In this document: positions 33,157 through 42,009 of the stretch, in pieces
Numbering within the stretch: position 1 is the first letter of the stretch
Layout: every line of letters starts with the position of its first letter
Source: Rheinheimera faecalis
Lineage (GTDB): Bacteria > Pseudomonadota > Gammaproteobacteria > Enterobacterales > Alteromonadaceae
Direction of reading: 5' to 3'
Assembly (NCBI RefSeq): GCF_021290965.1
Contig: NZ_JAJOYT010000012.1
Coordinates: forward strand, 62,001-126,000
Length of the DNA stretch: 64,000 nucleotides
The notes under the pieces: model-generated
What the model saw: the letters and a program-made list of their open reading frames with translations, nothing else
Database searches by the model: none
Told to the model about the DNA's origin: nothing
Position numbers and translations under genes: made by a program

Positions 33157-34131
33157 CTATACACAACTGTATTCTGATGCAAAATCACAAGGATTTCTTG
33201 CGTACCAATTTAGATCGCTATCCAGATTGACGATTTGAATTGGCTTTATTGGACAATAATCAGTTTTTGCCCAGACGCTGCACTTAGAGCAATTAACACC
33301 TCTTTTTTTAATAAGTTTTTCACTGAAAGAATTGACCTCATTGATACCATATTTATGGTTGATAATCTCTGCTCTCTTTTCAAGAAACATTACAAACTCT
33401 TCTCTATATTTTGACTGGAAATCCAAATAGTGAAAATTAAGTTCATATTTGCTCAGTTCCTTTTTCTTACCATTTGGGTGATAAAACCTTACGTAATGGC
33501 TCCCTGGGAAACAGCCACTTATAGGGCTACTGGCAACCTTAAAAAACTCATCTAATATACAAGGCATAACATAGTAAGCTGATGACGCAGACTCCTGCCT
33601 AGTCAAAAACTCCGTATTTTTCTTACTATTCTGTTCGGAATCAATATCTAAGCCGCAAAGAACAAAACGTAATTGCTTCAGAGCATTAGTACGATTAGCT
33701 GCACTTAATATACTCAAATCAGAACCATGAATTTTACACCCTTCCCCATATAACCAATCAGCTTTGAAATATCCAAAACCAATACTTTCAATCGACTCCT
33801 TGATGCATGAAGAACAGTAAGCAATCGCTAGTTGACCCTTTTTACTCAAAGATCGAGATTGTCCTTGCAATATATAATTAGCTTCAACAACATATTTTAT
33901 TGGATTTTCAAAAGGGTCCGCTTTCTTAGCACAAAATCCAGATAATTTCAGAAATTCAACCAACTTTTTATCAGGTATCGCTTTATTCCTAAAATTAATT
34001 CCCTTCGGAAAAAATGGTCTTTTATTCCAAAAACCATTACAACCAACAACTGCAGAAAAATCAGATTGTCCGTATGAATATAAACACCGGTAAATCCAAC
34101 TTTGAAGCGATTCATCTATGACAAAATTCAT
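33157..34131 (-). CDS. Orphan TniQ-like protein
   Basis: 324 residues. The start MNFVIDESLQSWIYRCLYSYG carries the E-S-L-x-S-W signature of TniQ/TnsD. A zinc-finger pattern follows: YCSSC near 105, then Trp and C-x2-H (ADWLYGEGCKIHGSDL). A second CxxC (NCSKC) and TDYC lie near the C-terminus. TniQ directs Tn7-like and Tn5053-like transposition to target sites. No TniA/TnsB or TniB/TnsC gene is in the window, so it is an orphan, a relic, or has been co-opted by the island. Confidence 0.65.
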   Translation of the reverse strand: MNFVIDESLQSWIYRCLYSYGQSDFSAVVGCNGFWNKRPFFPKGINFRNKAIPDKKLVEFLKLSGFCAKKADPFENPIKYVVEANYILQGQSRSLSKKGQLAIAYCSSCIKESIESIGFGYFKADWLYGEGCKIHGSDLSILSAANRTNALKQLRFVLCGLDIDSEQNSKKNTEFLTRQESASSAYYVMPCILDEFFKVASSPISGCFPGSHYVRFYHPNGKKKELSKYELNFHYLDFQSKYREEFVMFLEKRAEIINHKYGINEVNSFSEKLIKKRGVNCSKCSVWAKTDYCPIKPIQIVNLDSDLNWYARNPCDFASEYSCV

Positions 34132-34304
34132 AACTAATGAACCTTTTCTACTACAAAAATTTTACCCACCTGAATCGTATCGACCAGATTTCATATATAA
34201 CCTACATTTCAAATTTTAATTTTACTGATTGATATACATTTTCATTTAAAGAAGTCTCACAGTATTCTTTACTTACAGTTTAGATTCGGCCGAGATTAAT
34301 TAAA

Positions 34305-37300
34305 TCAATTTCTAAGAATGGAATACTCGACCTCTCGCTTTCTTTCATGGTCTATTTGAGCGTTGATATTCTCAATAAAGTTGCTTGCCCAGTACGAAAC
34401 CTTACCATTATGATGATTGGTGAGCAAAGCTATGATTTGTCTGTCAACCTCAAGATAAGGGATTAGCGACCCAGTCCAAGATCTACTATAAAAGTGAGCA
34501 GATATTTCGCTCTTAAATGCTTCGGATTCTCCGTATATTTCTAGCAACCTTATTAATAGTGGATTTACGAGCCTATCGTCACCATCCCCTATAATTAGCT
34601 TTGTAGCACGAGCGACTATTAGAAGTGCCACTTCATCCTCGCACCAATGTATAACATCTTGGATATTTAAGAGATTAAATATACTTTTATCTTGAGATTC
34701 AGCATGTCCTCGACTACCTAGCAAATCGATAAGGCGATAGGGTTTAAGTGTTTTTTCATCTGTAAATCTATTTGATACTTCTCTCCATATTGACGACGGG
34801 TATAACTCGATGGCTGCGTAAAATGCTGGCGCTAGATAGTCCAATAGGGCTGAGTATTCAACATCTGAATTCGATACTTGTTCAATTAGCCGATTGCATA
34901 AGCTCATTGCGAAATCTTCATTTTCGGTCTTCAATAATCGTACAACCGCTTGGTGCCAATGATACATATCTACGTGGGCACCTCTAGAATTAACATCAAA
35001 GGACAAGCTGAGTACTATCGAGCGTAGAACAGGGTTTATATGATTAGAATCAATATCACTCCTTCCATGCAAATACATTTCTATGCTCTGTAGAGCAACC
35101 CAAGCACCAGTATTATCTATGTGACTCAATGCTTTACAGAATTCCGCGATTTCCATCTCATTTAGGTGATCTGTAGCTCCGCCGTAAGATAAAACAACGG
35201 CCTCACTAGTTTCAAGAACATTTGATTTCATTAGTTCGACCATATGCTTTAGGTGGCCAACACTAAATTTTCCAGTCTTTAAAGCGTCAGGGTAATAAAT
35301 GAAAAGAGTAGGCTGCTGACTGATTTGGTCTAAGACTTTAAGCCAAAGCTCCTGTGAGATTATGTATAATCCATTCATGATGCCAGAAAAGAACTGTATA
35401 TTTCGAACATCATTTTTTGCTAGAAATTCGAGGACTTCATTTATCAATGAAACTGCATCTTCGGAACTCAACTCCTGAATAAGCTGCTTACCAAATATCC
35501 AACTCTGTCGCTGAATGGGAAAAGTAAGGAGTAGTTCTAAATGCTGTATAACGTTTGATAGCTTGTGTTTCAAATCGCAAGCAAGCTTTTTAGCTTCCAC
35601 TGCTGCTACATCTATATAATGTCCGTCATCCCCTTTTACATGCTCTCGAGATGGGTCCAAGACTAGAAGTTTAATTTGCTCCTCTACATTTTGAGCATCA
35701 GGACTCAGTAACTGCTTCCATGCTTCAATATGTGAGATTTGTTCGTCATCCATACCTTCACGATTATATAAAAGTACATGGTTTATAGATTGCATTGCAG
35801 AAGGCCAGTATTTTCCATCGACTTTGATAACATCTCTAAGAAAATTATCTAATTGTTCATACTGCTTGTATTGAATCAAGCCTCGGATATTAGGACCAAA
35901 AGCATCCTTAACAAGTCTGTTCAATTTTCCTCTATTTAGTATTTTCAAAAGTAAATCAAATAACCTGCCCCAGTAATTATAAAGCTCGTTCCAGGTTTCC
36001 GGCATCCATTCCTTTAACTCCTCCTTGGTACCTTGGCGCTCAGCGCCAATTGTCCTGGTCCCCCCCCTAATGTTAATCGCTGACTCAATTGCTGCGATAA
36101 TGACTTTATCCACATTTACTGAATTCAAGTTAAAACAGTTATCAAGTAAGGTTATGCGTTGAGAAAAACTAGCGCCTGTGCCAGATAATTGCCATCTGAA
36201 CATTTGACAGAATTGCCCTGTAGCATTATTCGAATAAGTTTCATTTTCGAATTGTGCTAGTTTAAATAAACACCATGCGGCCTTGTTGAAACAATCAGCA
36301 TGGAAAACTAACATCTCAAGAGCCCAAACCAAGTTTCTTCTCGCGTCTCCCAATATGCTCTCAATACCTGCATCTCCTATTAAAGTAAAAACGCGATACA
36401 AAAGAGCGCTGGTTTCGTGAGGGTTTACTTCGACCAAAGCGCGGAACAGTCTAGAACCCTTACCAGAAAGTAACAGTTCCGCTTGGGCGAAAGGGCGATC
36501 AGATTCGCAAAAGTTTTTTACAAAGTCTTGGACTTTAATTGATGAATCCAAAAAAGTGATTTGTTTGCAGAAACTATCTATTAAAGTCTCAGGTAGTGAA
36601 TTAACCAATTCAGATTGTCTTTCGAAGAGACTACTGTTCCACCACTGCATAGCCAAATTCAGAGCGAGCGGTTTTGGGGCTACTCTCGCGAACCTTCCGC
36701 TACGATTTATCAACTCTTTCTGTGAGAAGTTAGTTATAACACTGTCAAAATCAATATCATTCGCTTTTGAAATTTTTTTCAGTAGCAGTTTGTCATGATT
36801 ATTTTCTTCATGAAGTTCCTTTTCGCATTGAAAGTAATCAAACAAAGACATTACCTTTAATAATTCTCTATGGCTGTCAATCAACTGATTGTCGCCATTT
36901 ATCAGTTTTTCAACTAGTCCATCCTCCGTAAACTCTGAGCTTAGCTCACCTGTTTGTTTTATATTTTCAACGAGCATATCCACTAAAAGAGGAAAACCTT
37001 CAACAAACCTAGCGAGTCGATAAACAAATGTGTCGTCCGACTCAGGTAATCGCTGCTTAATCAAATGGATAATCTGCTCTTCGGCTAGTCGGTCAAGCTT
37101 TATGTGGGAGTGAGAGTTGACTTTATCGTGGTAAAAGTCGACCGTGACAATCTTTGTAACGTTGTTGTTACCACAGATTCTAATTAGCTGGTTATGCAGT
37201 CCAACGCTGCAGTTTTCGATCACAATAAGCGCGTTAAAGTTATCATCGACAACAGATGTAACAGTATCTAGAACGTTACCCTCGCCCAATGACGCGTTAT

Positions 37301-38204
37301 ATATTAAGACTAACTCTTCAGGGTATTGCTCTTTCTCGATGTACTCTACAATTAGCCTAGATTTCCCCAAACCTGATAATCCCGAAAGTCGAACTAAAGG
37401 TTGGTTACTGGAAAAATGTGAGATTAGCGATTTTAATGCTGATTCCCTTTTTATGTCTTCTACGTATGACAGATGATGATGTCTGTCATGCCTTCTCCAA
37501 GCACTGTAAGTTCTAGATGTATTATTTAAGTATTTTTTAACTCTAGGGGAAGACTTTAAAAACTTGACAAGTTCTAAGACAACAATAGAATCTTTATTTT
37601 CAGGCTTTGCTATAAGTGAGTGATTAACGTTAGGCACAGTAATAGTGTCTTGATAATTATGCCTAGAACTCATTGCTGGAACAACATCATCATCGCTTGC
37701 AACTAAGTTAAGTACGCGAATCTTAGACTCTAATCCTTCTTTTTCCCAACGCATGTTTATTTCGTTAAGTTCATCTGAAAATCCCTTCAAAACCTTAAGA
37801 TGTTTATTCCTTGGGTTCAAAGGTGAACCTAAGTTGGCAAGAAAAGAACCCGAGTGAGGAACATCCAGAAAACACAATTTGGTAATATTGTGTCTTATCG
37901 AACTTAAATTTAGCTGTTGGAGAATTTTTTTAGCGACTATGCCACCATTGCTGTGACCAACTAAGACAACCTCGTCAGTTTCGAAATTGGCACATCTGTG
38001 CCTCAAGCGGGTGATAGCGCTCTCAGCAATATTTAAATGACTTGGTCCATGCTTCCAAAACATCCATTTAGGTGGAGACGTATATGTAATGAAATCGACT
38101 GTATAAGTGCCACCTAAATGCTCTGAAATCAACTTCGGAAAGTTCCCCCAGGTTTCTTCTGAATCAGCCGAGTATCCATGTATCAGAAATAAGTATTTAG
38201 CCAT
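34305..38204 (-). CDS. Alpha/beta-hydrolase fused to a STAND-type NTPase with long helical C-terminus
   Basis: 1299 residues if begun at the ATG at 38204 (MAKYLFLIHGYSAD); the frame opens at a TTG at 38225. Residues 1-200 are an intact alpha/beta hydrolase: IHGY oxyanion region, nucleophile Ser85 in GHSNGG, Asp near 172 (VASDDDVVP), His195 in VNHSLIAKP. A P-loop GLSGLGKSR (275-283) begins the NTPase, with LIVIENC near 326-332 as Walker B-like strand (Glu in place of Asp). From about 450 on it is a helical repeat region. This is the plan of STAND immune sensors: effector, switch NTPase, repeat sensor. It may act as a lipase or esterase effector released on infection. Fusion is seen; defence role is inference. 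Confidence 0.8.
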   Translation of the reverse strand: MAKYLFLIHGYSADSEETWGNFPKLISEHLGGTYTVDFITYTSPPKWMFWKHGPSHLNIAESAITRLRHRCANFETDEVVLVGHSNGGIVAKKILQQLNLSSIRHNITKLCFLDVPHSGSFLANLGSPLNPRNKHLKVLKGFSDELNEINMRWEKEGLESKIRVLNLVASDDDVVPAMSSRHNYQDTITVPNVNHSLIAKPENKDSIVVLELVKFLKSSPRVKKYLNNTSRTYSAWRRHDRHHHLSYVEDIKRESALKSLISHFSSNQPLVRLSGLSGLGKSRLIVEYIEKEQYPEELVLIYNASLGEGNVLDTVTSVVDDNFNALIVIENCSVGLHNQLIRICGNNNVTKIVTVDFYHDKVNSHSHIKLDRLAEEQIIHLIKQRLPESDDTFVYRLARFVEGFPLLVDMLVENIKQTGELSSEFTEDGLVEKLINGDNQLIDSHRELLKVMSLFDYFQCEKELHEENNHDKLLLKKISKANDIDFDSVITNFSQKELINRSGRFARVAPKPLALNLAMQWWNSSLFERQSELVNSLPETLIDSFCKQITFLDSSIKVQDFVKNFCESDRPFAQAELLLSGKGSRLFRALVEVNPHETSALLYRVFTLIGDAGIESILGDARRNLVWALEMLVFHADCFNKAAWCLFKLAQFENETYSNNATGQFCQMFRWQLSGTGASFSQRITLLDNCFNLNSVNVDKVIIAAIESAINIRGGTRTIGAERQGTKEELKEWMPETWNELYNYWGRLFDLLLKILNRGKLNRLVKDAFGPNIRGLIQYKQYEQLDNFLRDVIKVDGKYWPSAMQSINHVLLYNREGMDDEQISHIEAWKQLLSPDAQNVEEQIKLLVLDPSREHVKGDDGHYIDVAAVEAKKLACDLKHKLSNVIQHLELLLTFPIQRQSWIFGKQLIQELSSEDAVSLINEVLEFLAKNDVRNIQFFSGIMNGLYIISQELWLKVLDQISQQPTLFIYYPDALKTGKFSVGHLKHMVELMKSNVLETSEAVVLSYGGATDHLNEMEIAEFCKALSHIDNTGAWVALQSIEMYLHGRSDIDSNHINPVLRSIVLSLSFDVNSRGAHVDMYHWHQAVVRLLKTENEDFAMSLCNRLIEQVSNSDVEYSALLDYLAPAFYAAIELYPSSIWREVSNRFTDEKTLKPYRLIDLLGSRGHAESQDKSIFNLLNIQDVIHWCEDEVALLIVARATKLIIGDGDDRLVNPLLIRLLEIYGESEAFKSEISAHFYSRSWTGSLIPYLEVDRQIIALLTNHHNGKVSYWASNFIENINAQIDHERKREVEYSILRN

Positions 38205-38225
38205 TAGTTGCATCCATGAATTCAA

Positions 38226-38539
38226 ATAAGATACTTAATAGATTTATAGCAATGTACCATGATTTTTTTTTTTACTTCTACATCTCACTGTCTTGAAAAC
38301 ATTTACTCTTTTGAGAGTTAGTTCAGAATAGTTATCGTTTCTGGCATTGATTGTTTGCAGTTAGCCATAATGTTCTAAAAAAGATGCATTACCAGTAGTT
38401 TTGATGGTTAATGGAGAATACTAGTGGCACGATCGGTAGACATATCCGACTTTTGGCACTAAATAGACCGTCAGATCTGATCAAGCCCTATAATGAAAAG
38501 TGTCAGATGAAATTGAGACCAAATATTCATCTAAAATCC
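38226..38539. other. Intergenic region upstream of the hydrolase-NTPase gene
   Basis: About 314 AT-rich bases, including a run of ten T at 38263-38272. No gene, hairpin or operator was recognised. It should contain the promoter of the 34305-38204 gene. Confidence 0.4.
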
Positions 38540-38809
38540 TTATTCAACTTCATCTTCTAAATATCCAACAGCTTTAACAAACTCAGTTTCCGTAATCACT
38601 GACGCCTCACTCAATAGGTGCTCTGTGATTTGCTTCAATGCATGAAGCTTTTCTGCATAATGAAACTCAGATTCAACAGCTGCCTGACCTTTTGTTTTTC
38701 GAACAAACGCAGCGGCCTCTTCCAGCTCTCGGGCTTTTTGCATGCAGAGTAATCTTGCACCGATACTAAATCGTGGAACTGAGAGCAGTACGTGAATGGA
38801 TTGGTCCAT
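38540..38809 (-). CDS. Small helical hypothetical protein
   Basis: 89 residues from the ATG at 38809 (MDQSIHVLLSVPRF); a TTG-start extension to 38872 is possible. Charged and helix-prone (ARELEEAAAFVRKTKGQAAVESEF), ending in an acidic tail. No Shine-Dalgarno is convincing. Family not recognised; it could be a small accessory protein of the island. Confidence 0.45.
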   Translation of the reverse strand: MDQSIHVLLSVPRFSIGARLLCMQKARELEEAAAFVRKTKGQAAVESEFHYAEKLHALKQITEHLLSEASVITETEFVKAVGYLEDEVE

Positions 38810-39217
38810 GGCGCTGACTTCGTTTCGTTCTTGACTTCGTATAAGAATGGACCTGATTGGGTGATTACTCAAGATATACTAAATGGAAGAAAAGCGTGCG
38901 TGTAAGCTATTTATTTAGGCCAAGCGACATATTTTCAACAAACTCCATACTAAGCTCTCATGTCTGCCTTGCAATCCAGGTACTCATGATTTGGAAATAT
39001 CATCGACGATTTTGTATTAATTACGAGGAAACTTCATTTAAAGTTAGGGCTACTCCCGAAAAGGAAAGGATTTCAACTTACATGTAACTAATATAGGGTT
39101 ACATGCTGCTATGTGTGCTAAATATACTAAGCTTTGATAATTAATTAGAGGTCTGACACTGTTAAAGTCTCAGTGTCAACGCTATAAATAATAGATGAAA
39201 AGACAAGGACGTAGTAT
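38810..39217. other. Divergent region upstream of the ABC/SMC-like ATPase gene
   Basis: A plus-strand 76-codon ORF here (38857-39087) is unconvincing: no ribosome site or domain. The right part holds the inverted repeat at 39154-39178 and an AT-rich -10-like TATAAA at 39183-39188. Confidence 0.4.
39154..39178. promoter_or_regulatory. 8-bp inverted repeat, candidate operator
   Basis: TGACACTG and CAGTGTCA separated by nine bases, 40 bases before the ATG at 39218 and just before a TATAAA. Position over the core promoter suggests a repressor site for the ATPase-NACHT genes; a hairpin in the leader RNA is the alternative. Confidence 0.5.
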
Positions 39218-41857
39218 ATGAATGTTCCACAAAGCAACATTGAAACACAACAAACTCAAGTACCAGATAGTTTTGAAACTTGGATTGGTGAGCGTCCGAA
39301 ATGGTTACAGTCTGCGGCTAGACTACTGATTGATAGTAAGCGAATGCCTAACGATGCGGAAATTTCTGATCTTGCTGAACTCTGTATAAAAGAGGCGTCT
39401 GGTGAACAAAGTGGGTTCACTCAGATTATTCCTGGTGCTCTGGCGAATGCTTCACAGCGAGCTCCACTTCGGATCAATCAAATTACAAGTGTTATCGGGG
39501 TGAATGCCATCAGGGATGGAGCCTCATTATCCTTCGGTAACACCCACCTTGCAGTAGTCTATGGAGCAAATGGTACGGGAAAAACTGGATTTTCTCGCAT
39601 GTTAAAGGATGCATGTGGATCAAAAGCCAAAGACGAAATCCTTGGTAATGTATTCTCATCAACTGTAGTGCCTGCTTCTGCGCAGATAGATATTTCAATA
39701 AATAATATCTCACAATCTATACCTTGGTCTCTTACTAGAAGTCCTTTTGCTATTCTGCGGCACGTTCATGTTTTTGATACAAAAACTGCATCGATGTATA
39801 TGGGGAAGACTGAAGCGTCTTACGAGCCTAGTCGTATGCGATTTGTTTCCTCCCTTATAAAAGTCTGTGATCTTGTATCAAGCTATATCAGCCAGAAGAA
39901 AAATTTATTAACTTCTAAACTCCCCCTGTTTCCAGCAGATCTTGGTGCTACTTCTTCAGCAACTTGGCTAAGAACATTAAAATCAACGACAAAGCGGCAA
40001 GCTATTGAGCTTAAATGTCAATTCTCGAAAGAATTAGATGATGAGCGGATCAGTACTGAGGCTGCATTAGCTCAAAAAGATATTGCTGGACGTATTCAGA
40101 CAATTAACCAGGATAAGCAAGCTCTACAACGAGTTAAAAGCAGTATTGACACCTTAAAATCTGGCCTTGCAGATACTGCTTTTTTAGCTTTTATCGCAGC
40201 AAAGAATGACGCAAATACTAAGCGTAATATTGCAACTGAAGAGGCAAAGAAAGTTTTTGCGAATGTTGCACTGGATGGGATTGGGCAAAGTACGTGGATG
40301 GCAATGTGGAAACAAGCAACGTTGTTTTCCGAGCAACATGCTTACCCTGATGCGAAGTTTCCATATGTGGGAGATGATGCTCGATGTGTCCTTTGCCAAC
40401 AGATACTTCAATCCGATGGAATAGATCGCATGAGTCACTTCCAGTCCTATGTGCAAAGCGGGCTTGAATCAGAAGCAAAAGCGGCTGAAAAGTTAAAGGA
40501 TGAATTATATAAGCAGATACCGACGTTACCAACGGAGCAAGATTGGATCGTTCATATGAACCTGATCAAGGTGTCGGAGGAAACAGCAAAACACCATTAC
40601 GTATTGTTGACCGCTAGACGTCAATCTATTGAAGGAGCGACCAGTGTTGATAACGTCCCCAAGTTTGAATGGAGTGACATAGATAGTGCCTACTTAACGA
40701 TAATGTCGAGTCTGGATGTAGAGGCAAAAACACTCAGTGTCTTGCAGCAAGATGGCCAACGACAAGCTCTACAATTGAGAGTGAATGAAATAAGAGCTAT
40801 GCAATGGTTATATCAAAATATGGTCTCAATACTTGATGAGCAAACAAGGTTGACGCAGGTTTCAATTTTGGATGTTGCGATTAAGCTTGCTAGCACAAGC
40901 CAACTAACCAAGAAAAATAATGAGCTTGCGGAAACAGAAATAGAGAAGGGCTATGAAGGTCGTTTTGCGGATGAATTGAAGAGGCTTGGGGGGAACAGGC
41001 TCCCTGTTAAGCCTGTTAGCAAAAAAGAGGGAAAAGGCAGAATAACTTTTGGTCTTGAGCTTGTCGGAAGTAACACCTCTATAAAAGCTGAAAGAATCTT
41101 GAGTGAAGGTGAAACCAGAATTGTCGCGCTTGCGGCATTTTTGGCTGATATCACTGGTTCTGGGCAAAAATATCCATTCATATTTGATGATCCAATATCT
41201 TCTCTTGACCAAGACTTTGAAGAAAGGGTTGTTGCTCGTCTGGTTGAATTATCGAAAGAACGTCAGGTTATAGTGTTTACGCATAGACTATCATTGCTTT
41301 CTCTCGTGGAATCGACAGTCAAAAAACTGAGGGATCAAGCGCAAGAACAAAAACTCACTGCTCCTGTTACTTTGACCGTTGAAACACTCAGAAAGCTCAA
41401 TGCCTCAGCTGGTGTTGTTGCGAAGCTAAGTCTACGAGACTCAAAACCTATGAAGGCATCTGCCCGTATCAAAGATGAATTCATACCTCAGTTGAAGAAT
41501 CACATTGCTATTGGCGATGCTGAAACCTTTGAACGAGAGGCGAGACAGGTTTGTAGTGAGATAAGAATCTTAGTAGAACGGTGCGTTGAAAGTATTTTGT
41601 TAAATGAAGTTTTAGTCCGGTTCAGAAGAGATGTCCAAACCAAGGGAAGATTACTTGCTTTGACCAAAATTGAAAAAAGTGATTGTGATTTTCTGGATGA
41701 CCTCATGACTCGCTATTCTGTATTTGAGCACTCTCAGGCTGATGATTTACCAGCTCCGTTTCCTGACCTCTCAATAATTGAACAAGATACTCATGATCTG
41801 ATCATGTGGATTGGCACATTTGAGAAGCGCCAGTCTAGAAAAGAAGTATCTGTATAG
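39218..41857 (+). CDS. SMC/ABC-like ATPase with CxxC hook (AAA_13-type)
   Basis: 879 residues. Walker A GANGTGKT at 116-123; coiled-coil arms about 230-345 and 410-600 around a CxxC (RCVLCQQ, about 391-394) that may bind zinc as in Rad50-like hooks; ABC signature ILSEGETRIVALAAF near 630; Walker B FIFDDPISSLD near 655; H-loop VFTHRLSLL near 687. This is the layout of RloC/PrrC-like and other defence ATPases. I see no anticodon-nuclease motif in the C-terminal 170 residues. An extra N-terminal 90 residues precede the ATPase. AAGGA lies before the ATG. The NACHT gene follows after 152 bases on the same strand. Confidence 0.85.
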   Translation: MNVPQSNIETQQTQVPDSFETWIGERPKWLQSAARLLIDSKRMPNDAEISDLAELCIKEASGEQSGFTQIIPGALANASQRAPLRINQITSVIGVNAIRDGASLSFGNTHLAVVYGANGTGKTGFSRMLKDACGSKAKDEILGNVFSSTVVPASAQIDISINNISQSIPWSLTRSPFAILRHVHVFDTKTASMYMGKTEASYEPSRMRFVSSLIKVCDLVSSYISQKKNLLTSKLPLFPADLGATSSATWLRTLKSTTKRQAIELKCQFSKELDDERISTEAALAQKDIAGRIQTINQDKQALQRVKSSIDTLKSGLADTAFLAFIAAKNDANTKRNIATEEAKKVFANVALDGIGQSTWMAMWKQATLFSEQHAYPDAKFPYVGDDARCVLCQQILQSDGIDRMSHFQSYVQSGLESEAKAAEKLKDELYKQIPTLPTEQDWIVHMNLIKVSEETAKHHYVLLTARRQSIEGATSVDNVPKFEWSDIDSAYLTIMSSLDVEAKTLSVLQQDGQRQALQLRVNEIRAMQWLYQNMVSILDEQTRLTQVSILDVAIKLASTSQLTKKNNELAETEIEKGYEGRFADELKRLGGNRLPVKPVSKKEGKGRITFGLELVGSNTSIKAERILSEGETRIVALAAFLADITGSGQKYPFIFDDPISSLDQDFEERVVARLVELSKERQVIVFTHRLSLLSLVESTVKKLRDQAQEQKLTAPVTLTVETLRKLNASAGVVAKLSLRDSKPMKASARIKDEFIPQLKNHIAIGDAETFEREARQVCSEIRILVERCVESILLNEVLVRFRRDVQTKGRLLALTKIEKSDCDFLDDLMTRYSVFEHSQADDLPAPFPDLSIIEQDTHDLIMWIGTFEKRQSRKEVSV

Positions 41858-42009
41858 GTTATAACCAGCTACATATTTCAAGCTAGTTGTCACCATTTTA
41901 CTTTCTTTTTTGAAAGCATCTATTGGAACACCAGCTTAACCACGGGAGAATAACTGATTAAAAATAGAGAATACGTGAATGCAGATTGCACTAAAATTGG
42001 GATGTTTAC

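Noticed and set aside
33157-34131. Complete Tn7-like or CRISPR-associated transposon
   Set aside because: No TnsA/TnsB/TnsC, TniA/TniB or Cas genes and no CRISPR repeats in the window; only the TniQ-like gene and a repeat pair are seen.
38857-39087. 76-codon plus-strand ORF upstream of the SMC-like gene
   Set aside because: No ribosome site, odd composition, overlaps a possible extension of the opposite-strand small gene.
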